DNA from: Actinomycetota bacterium
GTDB taxonomy: Bacteria > Actinomycetota > Thermoleophilia > Miltoncostaeales > Miltoncostaeaceae
NCBI GenBank assembly: GCA_016870155.1
Contig: VGCE01000006.1
Span: 1 to 64,000 of the forward strand
Direction of reading: 5' to 3'
DNA: 64,000 nt
Of the stretch, positions 17,426 through 28,172 are shown in pieces (position 1 is the first letter of the stretch; each line of letters opens with the position of its first letter). The position numbers were made by a program, and so were the translations under genes. A model generated the notes under the pieces. The model searched no databases. It had not been told where the DNA came from and saw only the letters and a program-made list of their open reading frames with translations.

Positions 17426-17902
17426 GTGCCCGCCGATCTCAACCGCGTGACCCTCATCGGTCGCCTCACCCGTGACCCCGAGCTGCGCCACCTGCGCTCG
17501 GGCGATGCCGTGGCGTCGCTGCGCATCGCCGTCAACGGCCGTGCCCGCGACGAGGGCGGCCAATGGGTGGACAAGCCCAACTTCTTCGACGTCAGCGTGT
17601 TCGGCCGCCAGGCCGAGACCGTGGCCAACTACATGGCCAAGGGCCGCCGCATCGGCATCGACGGCCGCCTGCAATGGCGCGAGTGGGAGGCCCAGGACGG
17701 CGCGAAGCGCCAGAGCGTCGACGTGGTGGCCAACGACGTCTTCTTCCTCGACAGCCGCGATGGCGGCGAGGGTGGCGGTGTTGGCGGTGGGTGGCAGGCG
17801 CAGGCCGCGCCCGTGAGCCCCGGCGGCGACCTGCCCGTGGACACCAGCGACCTTTCCGCACCGGCCCCGGATCCCGCCGGGGACGACGACATCCCGTTCT
17901 AG
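17426..17902 (+). CDS. ssb: Single-stranded DNA-binding protein
   Basis: A 158-residue SSB. The N-terminal OB fold opens MPADLNRVTLIGRLTRDPEL and includes FFDVSVFGRQAE and YMAKGRRIGIDGRL. A Gly- and Pro-rich linker leads to the acidic tip DDDIPF, which recruits replication and repair partners. GTG start with an upstream GAGGAG. It is placed between rpsF and rplI as usual, but rpsR, normally found next to it, is absent. Confidence 0.96.
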   Translation: MPADLNRVTLIGRLTRDPELRHLRSGDAVASLRIAVNGRARDEGGQWVDKPNFFDVSVFGRQAETVANYMAKGRRIGIDGRLQWREWEAQDGAKRQSVDVVANDVFFLDSRDGGEGGGVGGGWQAQAAPVSPGGDLPVDTSDLSAPAPDPAGDDDIPF

Positions 17903-17912
17903 GAACTCACTG

Positions 17913-18364
17913 ATGCAGGCGATCCTCATCGAAGACGTCAAGGGCCTCGGCCACGCCGGGTCCGTGGTCAACGTGGCGCGTGGCTACATGCGCAACTACC
18001 TCGAGCCCCGCGGGCTGGCCGAGTCGGCCACCCCGGCGCGCATCGCCGAGGTGCAGCGCACCCATGAGCAGCGCGCGGCCGCCCGCGAGAAGAAGCTCGC
18101 GGAGGACCGCGAGCTGGTCGACCTGCTCGGCCGCACGATCCTCACGCTCAAGGCCAAGGCCGGGGGCGACGGCCGCCTGTTCGGGTCCATCACCTCGGGT
18201 GACGTCTCCGACGCCATCTTCGAGGCGCGCGATGTGCGCATCGACCGGCGCCACATCACGGTCGACCCGCCCATCCGCACCACGGGCACCTACGAGGTTC
18301 CGGTCGACCTCGGCGAGGCCGGCGTGGCGGAGGTCAAGACGATCGTCTCCCCGCTGCTCGACGA

Positions 18365-18368
<4 letters not shown>
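17913..18368 (+). CDS. rplI: 50S ribosomal protein L9
   Basis: A 151-residue L9. The N-terminal RNA-binding lobe has the signature GLGHAGSVVNVARGYMRNYL, followed by a long central helix (EQRAAAREKKLAEDRELVD) and a complete C-terminal domain. It binds 23S rRNA and stabilises the ribosome. It follows ssb by 10 nt and overlaps dnaB by ATGA. Confidence 0.97.
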
Positions 18369-21138
<2,770 letters not shown>

Positions 21139-21147
21139 GCGGCGACG

Positions 21148-21426
21148 CTAGAGGTAGGCGGCCAGCAGGCCGATGGACCACGCGAGGGCGGAGAGCCCAC
21201 CGGCCCAGCACGAGAACGCCATCGGGTGGTAGCGGCCCTCCTTGCGCAGCCAGAAGAAGTGCGCGCCGGAGATGAGGAACGCCCCGAGGCCCACCCAGAA
21301 TGCCGGCCAGGGGTTGTCGCCGGTCACCGAGTAGACGATGAGCACGATGTACGCCGCAGCGTTCAGCGCCCAGATCGCATACACCGAGTCGGGCGGGGAT
21401 CCGTAATTCTTCTCAGAGGAACTCAT
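21148..21426 (-). CDS. Small integral membrane protein, three transmembrane helices
   Basis: A 92-residue protein with hydrophobic segments at about 16-36 (WALNAAAYIVLIVYSV), 40-60 (FWVGLGAFLISGAHFFWL) and 70-90 (CWAGGLSALAWSIGLLAAYL). I do not recognise the family. ATG 21426 is preferred because TACGAT (reverse of 21434-21439) lies 7 nt upstream. It converges on purA with a 9-nt gap. Confidence 0.6.
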   Translation of the reverse strand: MSSSEKNYGSPPDSVYAIWALNAAAYIVLIVYSVTGDNPWPAFWVGLGAFLISGAHFFWLRKEGRYHPMAFSCWAGGLSALAWSIGLLAAYL

Positions 21427-21507
21427 GGGCGTGATCGTACGCGCGGTTCCGGCGTATGCGCCCGGAGCCATGGGTTACCGGTGCCTCGGGCGTGAGGGCC
21501 TGGGGCG

Positions 21508-22359
21508 CTACGGCCTAAGGCGCCGGCCGGTGCGGAACATGCGCACGGCCCAGAGCGTGACGATCACCGCCACGCCGGCGGCCACCAGCACCGAGAGCCC
21601 CACGGCGCTCTCGTGCAGGCCGGTCACGCCCGCGCGCTCGGCGTCCACCAGATAGTAGATCGGGTCGAACATGGTGAGGGTGCGCCAAGGCTCGGAGAGG
21701 GTCTCGACGCTGTAGAACACCCCGCCGAGCAGGGCGAGCGGCGTGATGATGAGCGCGGCGATGAATGCCTGCTGGTCGAAGGAGTCGGCCCAGATGCCGG
21801 TGATCACGCCCAGGGCGCTGAAGATGATGCCGGTGAGCACCAACACCACCGCCGCCAGCGCCCAGTTGTCCACTCCCGGGATGAACGGCAGGGCGCAGGC
21901 GCCCACGATGGCCGCGGTGATCCACCCCCGATAGAGCCCGCCCACCATGTACGAGAACACCACCTCGGCGCTGCGAAGCGGTGAGGAGAGCACATCGTCG
22001 ATATAGCCCTCGTTGCGTGCCTGGTAGAGGCTGGTTGACGCGTTGGCAAATGCCTGCCCTGACACGGTGGTCACCAACAGGCCGGGCAGGATGAACCACA
22101 GGTACTGGATGCCGGACACCTGTCGCAGCTCACCGCCGAGCGCCCCGCCGAACACCGCCATGAACAGCACCGCGGTGACCACCGGCGGCAGGATCGTCTG
22201 CGTCCAGAGCTTGGTGACCCGCCGCACCTCCCTGCCCGACAGCGCCACCGTGCCCCGCCGCGACGCCGCGCGAAGCCGGGCCTCCCCGAGCCGTGCGTCG
22301 AGGCCGTCGGGGGAATCGGTGACAGTCACCGAGGCGGAGTGGTGACTGTCACCGGTCAC
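21508..22359 (-). CDS. ABC-2 type transporter permease (DrrB-like)
   Basis: A 283-residue membrane permease with six transmembrane helices (for example PPVVTAVLFMAVFGGAL, YLWFILPGLLVTT, ALAAVVLVLTGIIFSALGVI) and a cytoplasmic N-terminus. It partners the adjacent ATPase to export a drug or lipid. The start overlaps the ATPase stop. The first 15 codons are made of two GGTGACWGTCACC palindromes (22318-22353) and encode GDSHHSASVTVTDS, so they may be an acquired extension and the true start may lie further in. Confidence 0.87.
   Translation of the reverse strand: MTGDSHHSASVTVTDSPDGLDARLGEARLRAASRRGTVALSGREVRRVTKLWTQTILPPVVTAVLFMAVFGGALGGELRQVSGIQYLWFILPGLLVTTVSGQAFANASTSLYQARNEGYIDDVLSSPLRSAEVVFSYMVGGLYRGWITAAIVGACALPFIPGVDNWALAAVVLVLTGIIFSALGVITGIWADSFDQQAFIAALIITPLALLGGVFYSVETLSEPWRTLTMFDPIYYLVDAERAGVTGLHESAVGLSVLVAAGVAVIVTLWAVRMFRTGRRLRP
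22318..22353. repeat. Palindrome doublet GGTGACWGTCACC x2, 10-bp spacer
   Basis: Perfect copies at 22318-22330 (central A) and 22341-22353 (central T) are inverted copies of each other separated by exactly 10 nt, so the pair can fold into a 13-bp hairpin. It lies in the first codons of the ABC permease gene. Confidence 0.85.
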
Positions 22360-23105
22360 GGCACCACCTCTGCCCCGGCACCACGCATCACCCGCAAATA
22401 CGCATCTTCCAGGCGCGGGCCGCCGAAGCGGTTGACGATCTCGGTGACTGTCCCCTCCGCCACGATACGGCCCTCGCGGATCATCGAGATGCGGTCGCAG
22501 AGCGCCTCGGCCTCTTCGAGGTAGTGCGTGGTGAGCAGGATCGACGTGCGCTGCTCGTCGCGCAGGCGGGCCAGGTACTTCCAGAGGTCGCGGCGAAGCT
22601 CCAGGTCCACCCCGGCGGTGGGCTCATCGAGTATCGCCAGTCGGGGCCGGTGCACCAGCGCGCGGGCGATGAGCAGCCGGCGGCGCATGCCGCCCGAGAG
22701 CCGATGGGGCCGCGTGCCGGCCTTGCCCGTGAGGTCGAAGGCCTCGAGCAGCTCATCGGCCCGGGCCACGGCATCGGTCTTCCGCATGCCGAAGTACCGG
22801 CCGTGGTAGGACAGCACCTCGCGCGCGGTGAGGAAGCGGTCGAGGTGGACCTCCTGCGGGGCGAGCCCCACGAGGGTGCGTGCGCGGCGCGGGTCGGCCA
22901 CGGCGTCGTGCCCGAACACCCGCACGTGCCCCTCCGGCCCGCGCACCAGCCCGGTGATGATGCCGATGAGGGTGCTCTTGCCCGAACCGTTAGGGCCCAG
23001 CAGGCCGTGGAATCCGCCGTCGGGAACGCACAGCGACAGGCCCGCGAGGGCCTTCGTGCCGTCGTCGTAGACCTTGTCAAGATCGGTGATGTCGAGGGCG
23101 TCCAC
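22356..23105 (-). CDS. ABC transporter ATP-binding protein (DrrA-like)
   Basis: A 249-residue ATPase. It shows Walker A GPNGSGKST, a Q-loop (LAPQEVHLDR), signature LSGGMRRRL, Walker B LAILDEPTAGVDLE and the switch histidine in LTTHYLEEAE. This is the daunorubicin-resistance/ABC-2 exporter subfamily. It is an operon with the permease. The GTG start at 23105 lies 8 nt after TACGGT (reverse of 23114-23119). It is divergent from purD with 45 bp between starts. Confidence 0.9.
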   Translation of the reverse strand: MDALDITDLDKVYDDGTKALAGLSLCVPDGGFHGLLGPNGSGKSTLIGIITGLVRGPEGHVRVFGHDAVADPRRARTLVGLAPQEVHLDRFLTAREVLSYHGRYFGMRKTDAVARADELLEAFDLTGKAGTRPHRLSGGMRRRLLIARALVHRPRLAILDEPTAGVDLELRRDLWKYLARLRDEQRTSILLTTHYLEEAEALCDRISMIREGRIVAEGTVTEIVNRFGGPRLEDAYLRVMRGAGAEVVP

Positions 23106-23130
23106 GGCGCGCAACCGTAGCGGTCGACCA

Positions 23131-23143
23131 CCATTGGTAGGGT
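23131..23143 (+). promoter_or_regulatory. purD promoter core CCATTGGTAGGGT
   Basis: The -10 box TAGGGT ends 7 nt before the purD GTG, so the transcript is probably leaderless. The identical 13-mer occurs upstream of purB at 24944-24956, which suggests shared control of the two pur promoters. Confidence 0.5.
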
Positions 23144-23150
23144 GGCTGCC

Positions 23151-24419
23151 GTGGCGCGAAGGGCACTTGTGGTGGGCAGCGGGGGACGCGAGCACGCGCT
23201 GGTGCGCGCGCTCGGCGGCAGCGGCTGGACGGTGTTCGCCGCGCCGGGCAACCCGGGAATCGCCGCCGACGCCGACGTGCGGCCCATCCCCGCGAGCGAT
23301 CACGCCGCGCTCGTTGCGCTGGCAAAGGACGAGGCCATCGACCTGGTGGTGATCGGGCCGGAGGCGCCGCTGGTGGCGGGGCTGGCCGACGACCTGCGCG
23401 CCGCCGGCACGGCGGTGCTGGGGCCGTCGCAGGCCGCCGCGCAGCTGGAGGGCAGCAAGGCCTTCGCCAAGGAGATCATGCTGGCGGCGGGCGTGCCGAC
23501 CGGACGCAGCGAGACCGTCACCAGCGTGGATGGCGGCATGAAGGCCGTGGCCGACTTCGGGCTGCCGGTGGCCATCAAGGCCGATGGCCTGGCCGCCGGC
23601 AAGGGCGTGGTCATCGCGCACAGCGATGCCGAGGCCCGCGAGGCGCTCCAGTCGATGCTCGACGACGGCGTGTTCGGCGACGCCGGCCGCACCGTGGTGG
23701 TGGAGGAGGGGCTCACGGGCCCCGAGGTGTCGCTGCTGGCGATCAGCGACGGCACCGCCGTGGCCCGCTTCCCGGCCGCCCGCGACTACAAGCCCATCGG
23801 CGAGGGCAACACCGGGCCCAACACCGGCGGCATGGGGTCGGTATCCCCCGTGCCCGACATCCCCGACACCTTGGCCGACCAACTGGTGGACGAGGTGCAC
23901 CGCCCGGTGATCGCCGAGATGGCGCGCCGGGGCATCCCGTTCAGCGGGGTGCTCTACGCCGGCATCATGATGACCCCGGGCGGGCCCAAGGTGCTGGAGT
24001 TCAACGTGCGCTTCGGCGACCCCGAGACCCAGGCGCTGCTGCCCCGGGTGGGCGGCGAGCTGGGCGAGATCCTGCTCTCCGCCGCCAGCGGCGGGCTGGC
24101 CGACCAGCCGGTGCCCATGACGCCCGAGGCATCGGTGGCCGTAGTGCTCGCGGCGGCCAACTACCCGGGCGACCCGCGCACGGGCGACGTGATCACCGGC
24201 ATCGACCAGGCGCAGGCCACGGGCGCCGAGGTGTTCCAGGCCGGCACGGCGCTGAATGCCGAGGGCGAGCTGGTGACGGGCGGCGGCCGCGTACTGGCCG
24301 TGCAGGCACTGGGCGATACCGTGGAGGACGCCCGCCAGGCCGCCTATGCCGCCGCCGACCTCGTCCACTTCGACGGCATGCAGATGCGGCGCGACATCGC
24401 CGCGGGGATGGATACCTAG
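23151..24419 (+). CDS. purD: Phosphoribosylamine-glycine ligase (GAR synthetase)
   Basis: A 422-residue ATP-grasp enzyme for step 2 of de novo purine synthesis: phosphoribosylamine plus glycine plus ATP gives GAR. It shows VVGSGGREHAL at the start, IGPEAPLVAGLAD, KADGLAAGKGVVI (ATP-grasp) and the signature RFGDPETQALLPR. Of two in-frame GTGs (23142 and 23151) the second sits 7 nt after TAGGGT and gives the usual N-terminus. It is separated from the rest of the pur block by a HicAB pair. Confidence 0.96.
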   Translation: MARRALVVGSGGREHALVRALGGSGWTVFAAPGNPGIAADADVRPIPASDHAALVALAKDEAIDLVVIGPEAPLVAGLADDLRAAGTAVLGPSQAAAQLEGSKAFAKEIMLAAGVPTGRSETVTSVDGGMKAVADFGLPVAIKADGLAAGKGVVIAHSDAEAREALQSMLDDGVFGDAGRTVVVEEGLTGPEVSLLAISDGTAVARFPAARDYKPIGEGNTGPNTGGMGSVSPVPDIPDTLADQLVDEVHRPVIAEMARRGIPFSGVLYAGIMMTPGGPKVLEFNVRFGDPETQALLPRVGGELGEILLSAASGGLADQPVPMTPEASVAVVLAAANYPGDPRTGDVITGIDQAQATGAEVFQAGTALNAEGELVTGGGRVLAVQALGDTVEDARQAAYAAADLVHFDGMQMRRDIAAGMDT

Positions 24420-24443
24420 CCTCCGCAACCCCGTCGCGCATCT

Positions 24444-24478
24444 GCGATGCGAAATGCGTGGCCCTATTGACGCATCGC
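24444..24478 (+). terminator. Possible stem-loop after purD
   Basis: GCGATGCG and CGCATCGC form a perfect 8-bp stem with a 19-nt loop, 25 nt after the purD stop and before the HicA promoter. No T-tract follows, so its role as a terminator is uncertain. Confidence 0.3.
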
Positions 24479-24518
24479 GCGCTCCCCGCGTGCATGCAGC
24501 CGACCTACGGTCGTGCGC

Positions 24519-24719
24519 ATGCCGAGGACCTACGGAAGGGTCCGCCAGGCGCTGAGGGACGCCGGATGGAGAGTGGTTCGCCAGAAGGGATCGCACCGGT
24601 TCCGGGTGAGCCCCGACGGCACGCGCGCGGTGTCCGTCGCGGGCAAGGACTCCGATACCATGGTTGCGGGAACGTTGGCCTCAACCCGTCGCCGGACGGG
24701 CCTGGAGGATCTCAGGTGA
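24519..24719 (+). CDS. hicA: HicA-type mRNA interferase toxin
   Basis: A 66-residue basic protein of the HicA double-stranded-RNA-binding-like fold. The catalytic-histidine motif QKGSHRFRV and the C-terminal TMVAGTLASTRRRTGL match HicA toxins, which cleave mRNA in a ribosome-independent way. ATG 24519 lies 7 nt after TACGGT (24506-24511) without a Shine-Dalgarno sequence. The stop overlaps the HicB start, the usual toxin-first order. Confidence 0.82.
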   Translation: MPRTYGRVRQALRDAGWRVVRQKGSHRFRVSPDGTRAVSVAGKDSDTMVAGTLASTRRRTGLEDLR

Positions 24720-24931
24720 ACAGCTATCTCGTTGTCTGTGAGCGCGCGGAGGACGGCGGTTGGGGCGCGTTCCTGCCCGACATCGATGGCGTCGTCGCAC
24801 TCGGTCGCACCCGGGAAGAGGTTGAGGACGGGATGCACGTGGCGCTGGGCGCGTACCTTGACTGGCTGAAGGAACGCGGAGAGACGGCGCCGGCGCCGAG
24901 CAGTTGCGAAGTGGGCTTCATCGCCGCATAG
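24716..24931 (+). CDS. hicB: HicB-type antitoxin
   Basis: A 71-residue protein with the partially degraded RNase-H fold of HicB: YLVVCERAEDGGWGAFLPD at the start and CEVGFIAA at the end. It would neutralise the preceding HicA. No DNA-binding domain is attached, so autoregulation would need a partner or another protein. The GTG start overlaps the hicA stop and follows GGAGG, so translation is coupled. Confidence 0.82.
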   Translation: MNSYLVVCERAEDGGWGAFLPDIDGVVALGRTREEVEDGMHVALGAYLDWLKERGETAPAPSSCEVGFIAA

Positions 24932-24943
24932 CGACGGGGAACC

Positions 24944-24956
24944 CCATTGGTAGGGT
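24944..24956 (+). promoter_or_regulatory. purB promoter core CCATTGGTAGGGT
   Basis: Identical over 13 nt to the purD promoter (23131-23143). Here the -10 box TAGGGT ends 30 nt before the ATG, so the transcript would have a leader of about 24 nt. Confidence 0.45.
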
Positions 24957-24986
24957 CACCACCGTCTCCGCTACCCGATTGGACGC

Positions 24987-26278
<1,292 letters not shown>

Positions 26279-26282
<4 letters not shown>

Positions 26283-27298
26283 GCCTGATCCTGCGGGGGA
26301 AGGTTCGTGAGGTGCACGACGTCGGCGACGGCCGGCTGGTGATGGTGACCAGCGACCGCATCAGCGCCTACGACGTGGTTATCCCGACGGAGATCCCCGG
26401 CAAGGGGCAGGTGCTCACCGGCCTCAGCGTGCACTGGTTCGCCCGCATGGCCGACCTGGTGCCTAACCACCTGCTGGGCTGGCGGCTGTCCGACATGCCC
26501 GAGCCGTTCCGCAAGCAGGAGTACGCCGGCCGCGTGATGCTGGTGCAGGCGCTCGACATGCTGCCGGTGGAGTGCGTGGTGCGCGGATACCTCATCGGCA
26601 GCGGCTGGCGTGACTACCAGCAGACCGGATCGACCAGTGGCGTGGCCCTGCCCCCGGGCCTGAAGCAGGCCGACCGCCTGCCCGAGCCCATCTTCACCCC
26701 GGCGTCCAAGGCCGAGGTGGGCGACCATGACGAGAACATCACCATGGCCGACGTGATGGCCGCGGTGGGCCCCGAGCTGGCCGCCGAGATGGAGCGGGTG
26801 TCGATCGCGGTGTACGAGCGGGCAGCCGCGGACTGCGCCGAGGCTGGGATCATCCTGGCCGACACCAAGTTCGAGGTTGGGCTGTCGCGGGATGCCAACT
26901 CCGGTGACCGCGACCCCGGTGACGGGGACCCCGGTTACGGGGACCCCGGTGACAGTCACCCTGCGGGGGACAGTCACCATGCCGGCGGCGACGTGTCTGG
27001 CACCGGAACGGTGCCTGACACGGGGGTTCGGGCCGCGCTCACCCTGGGCGACGAGGTCTGCACTCCCGACTCCTCCCGCTTCTGGCCCGCCGACACCTGG
27101 CAGCCCGGCACCTCTCCCCCCTCGTTCGACAAGCAGTACCTTCGCGACTGGCTCGACGCCAGCGGGTGGGATCACTCGCCGCCCGGGCCCGAGCTGCCGC
27201 CAGATGTGGTGGCCGGCACGCGCGAGCGATACGTGGAGGCGTACGAGCGCATCACCGGTCGCTCGTTCGATGAATGGCTCAAGGAGGCCGCTGGATGA
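26279..27298 (+). CDS. purC: SAICAR synthetase with a ~51-residue internal insertion
   Basis: A 339-residue enzyme that condenses CAIR with aspartate. The N-terminal half is typical (GKVREVHDVGDG, PNHLLGWRL, CVVRGYLIGSGW). The C-terminal DEVCTPDSSRFWPAD and SFDKQYLRDWL are also intact. Between FEVGL (to residue 202) and LTLGDEV (from 254) is an unusual Gly/Asp/Pro-rich insert made of palindromic repeat DNA, in frame, in what should be a short loop. Homologues go directly from FEFGL to the DEV strand. Both flanks hold active-site residues, so the enzyme may still fold with an exposed loop. Confidence 0.93.
26885..27037. repeat. Repeat-derived in-frame insertion inside purC
   Basis: About 153 bp, a multiple of three. 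It contains near-tandem GGGGACCCCGGT units (26901-26948), a perfect GGTGACAGTCACC (26948-26960), a variant GGGGACAGTCACC (26966-26978), and an inverted pair GTGTCTGGCACC / GGTGCCTGACAC (26993-27004 and 27010-27021). Both repeat families of the window therefore occur side by side here. Confidence 0.8.
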
Positions 27299-27531
27299 CC
27301 CTGGTCGTCGTCACCGTCATGCCGAAGAAGGGCGTGCTCGATCCCCAGGGGCAGGCGGTGCAGGGCGCGCTCTCGCACATGGGGTTCGCGGGCGTGAGCG
27401 ACGTGCGCGTGGGCAAGCGCATCGAGCTCGAGATCTCGGGCGACGACCCGGCCGGGCAGGCCACGAAGATGTGCGAGGACCTGCTGGCCAACAACCTCAT
27501 CGAGGACTACTCGGTGGAGGTGCCGGGTTGA
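27295..27531 (+). CDS. purS: Phosphoribosylformylglycinamidine synthase subunit PurS
   Basis: A 78-residue small subunit that assembles PurL and PurQ and helps channel ammonia. It shows VVVTVMPKKGVLDPQGQAV at the N-terminus and VSDVRVGKRIELEI, both typical. The start overlaps purC (ATGA) and the end overlaps purQ. The ATG at 27295 is clear because an earlier in-frame start would extend into purC. Confidence 0.95.
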   Translation: MTLVVVTVMPKKGVLDPQGQAVQGALSHMGFAGVSDVRVGKRIELEISGDDPAGQATKMCEDLLANNLIEDYSVEVPG

Positions 27532-28172
27532 GCGCACCCCGCGTCGCGGTGCTGAGGTTCCCGGGCACGCTCGACCACGAGAGCGCCGCGCGGGCCGTGC
27601 AGGGCGCGGGCGCCGAGGCGGTGCTCACCCACCATGAGGACACGGCCCTGCCCGACGGCACGGTGGCCGTGGTGATCCCGGGTGGGTTCAGCTACGGCGA
27701 TCACCTGCGCCCCGGCGCGCTCGCCAGCCGCACGCCCATCATGGGAGCGGTGAAGGCCCACGCGTCCTCGGGCGGCAGGGTGCTCGGCATATGCAACGGC
27801 TTCCAGATCCTGTGCGAGAGCGGGCTGCTCCCGGGGGTGCTCCGCCCCAACGCATCGCTCAGCTTCATCTGCCGGCAGGCCGATCTGGAGGTGGCCGACT
27901 CGGGCACCCCCTGGACCGGCGGGCGCGCCGAGGGCGAGGTGCTGTCGATCCCCTTCAAGCACCACGACGGAGCGTGGTTCGGCGACCCCGGCAGCACGCG
28001 CGTGGTGCTGCGCTACAAGGGCGAGAACCCCAACGGCAGCATCGACAAGATCGCGGGCATCACCAACCTCGCGGGCAACGTGATGGGGCTCATGCCCCAC
28101 CCCGAGGAGGCCCAGGACCCCCTGCTGGGGTCCGTGGACGGGCGCGCGCTGTTCGCCGCGCTGGTCGCATGA
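27528..28172 (+). CDS. purQ: Phosphoribosylformylglycinamidine synthase, glutaminase subunit PurQ
   Basis: A 214-residue class I glutamine amidotransferase that supplies ammonia for FGAM synthesis. The nucleophile elbow GICNGFQIL holds the catalytic Cys near residue 88, and MPHPEEAQDPL supplies His and Glu near the end. The start is a TTG at 27528 overlapping the purS stop (TTGA). The next gene overlaps by ATGA. Complete length for the small-subunit type. Confidence 0.95.
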   Translation: MSAPRVAVLRFPGTLDHESAARAVQGAGAEAVLTHHEDTALPDGTVAVVIPGGFSYGDHLRPGALASRTPIMGAVKAHASSGGRVLGICNGFQILCESGLLPGVLRPNASLSFICRQADLEVADSGTPWTGGRAEGEVLSIPFKHHDGAWFGDPGSTRVVLRYKGENPNGSIDKIAGITNLAGNVMGLMPHPEEAQDPLLGSVDGRALFAALVA

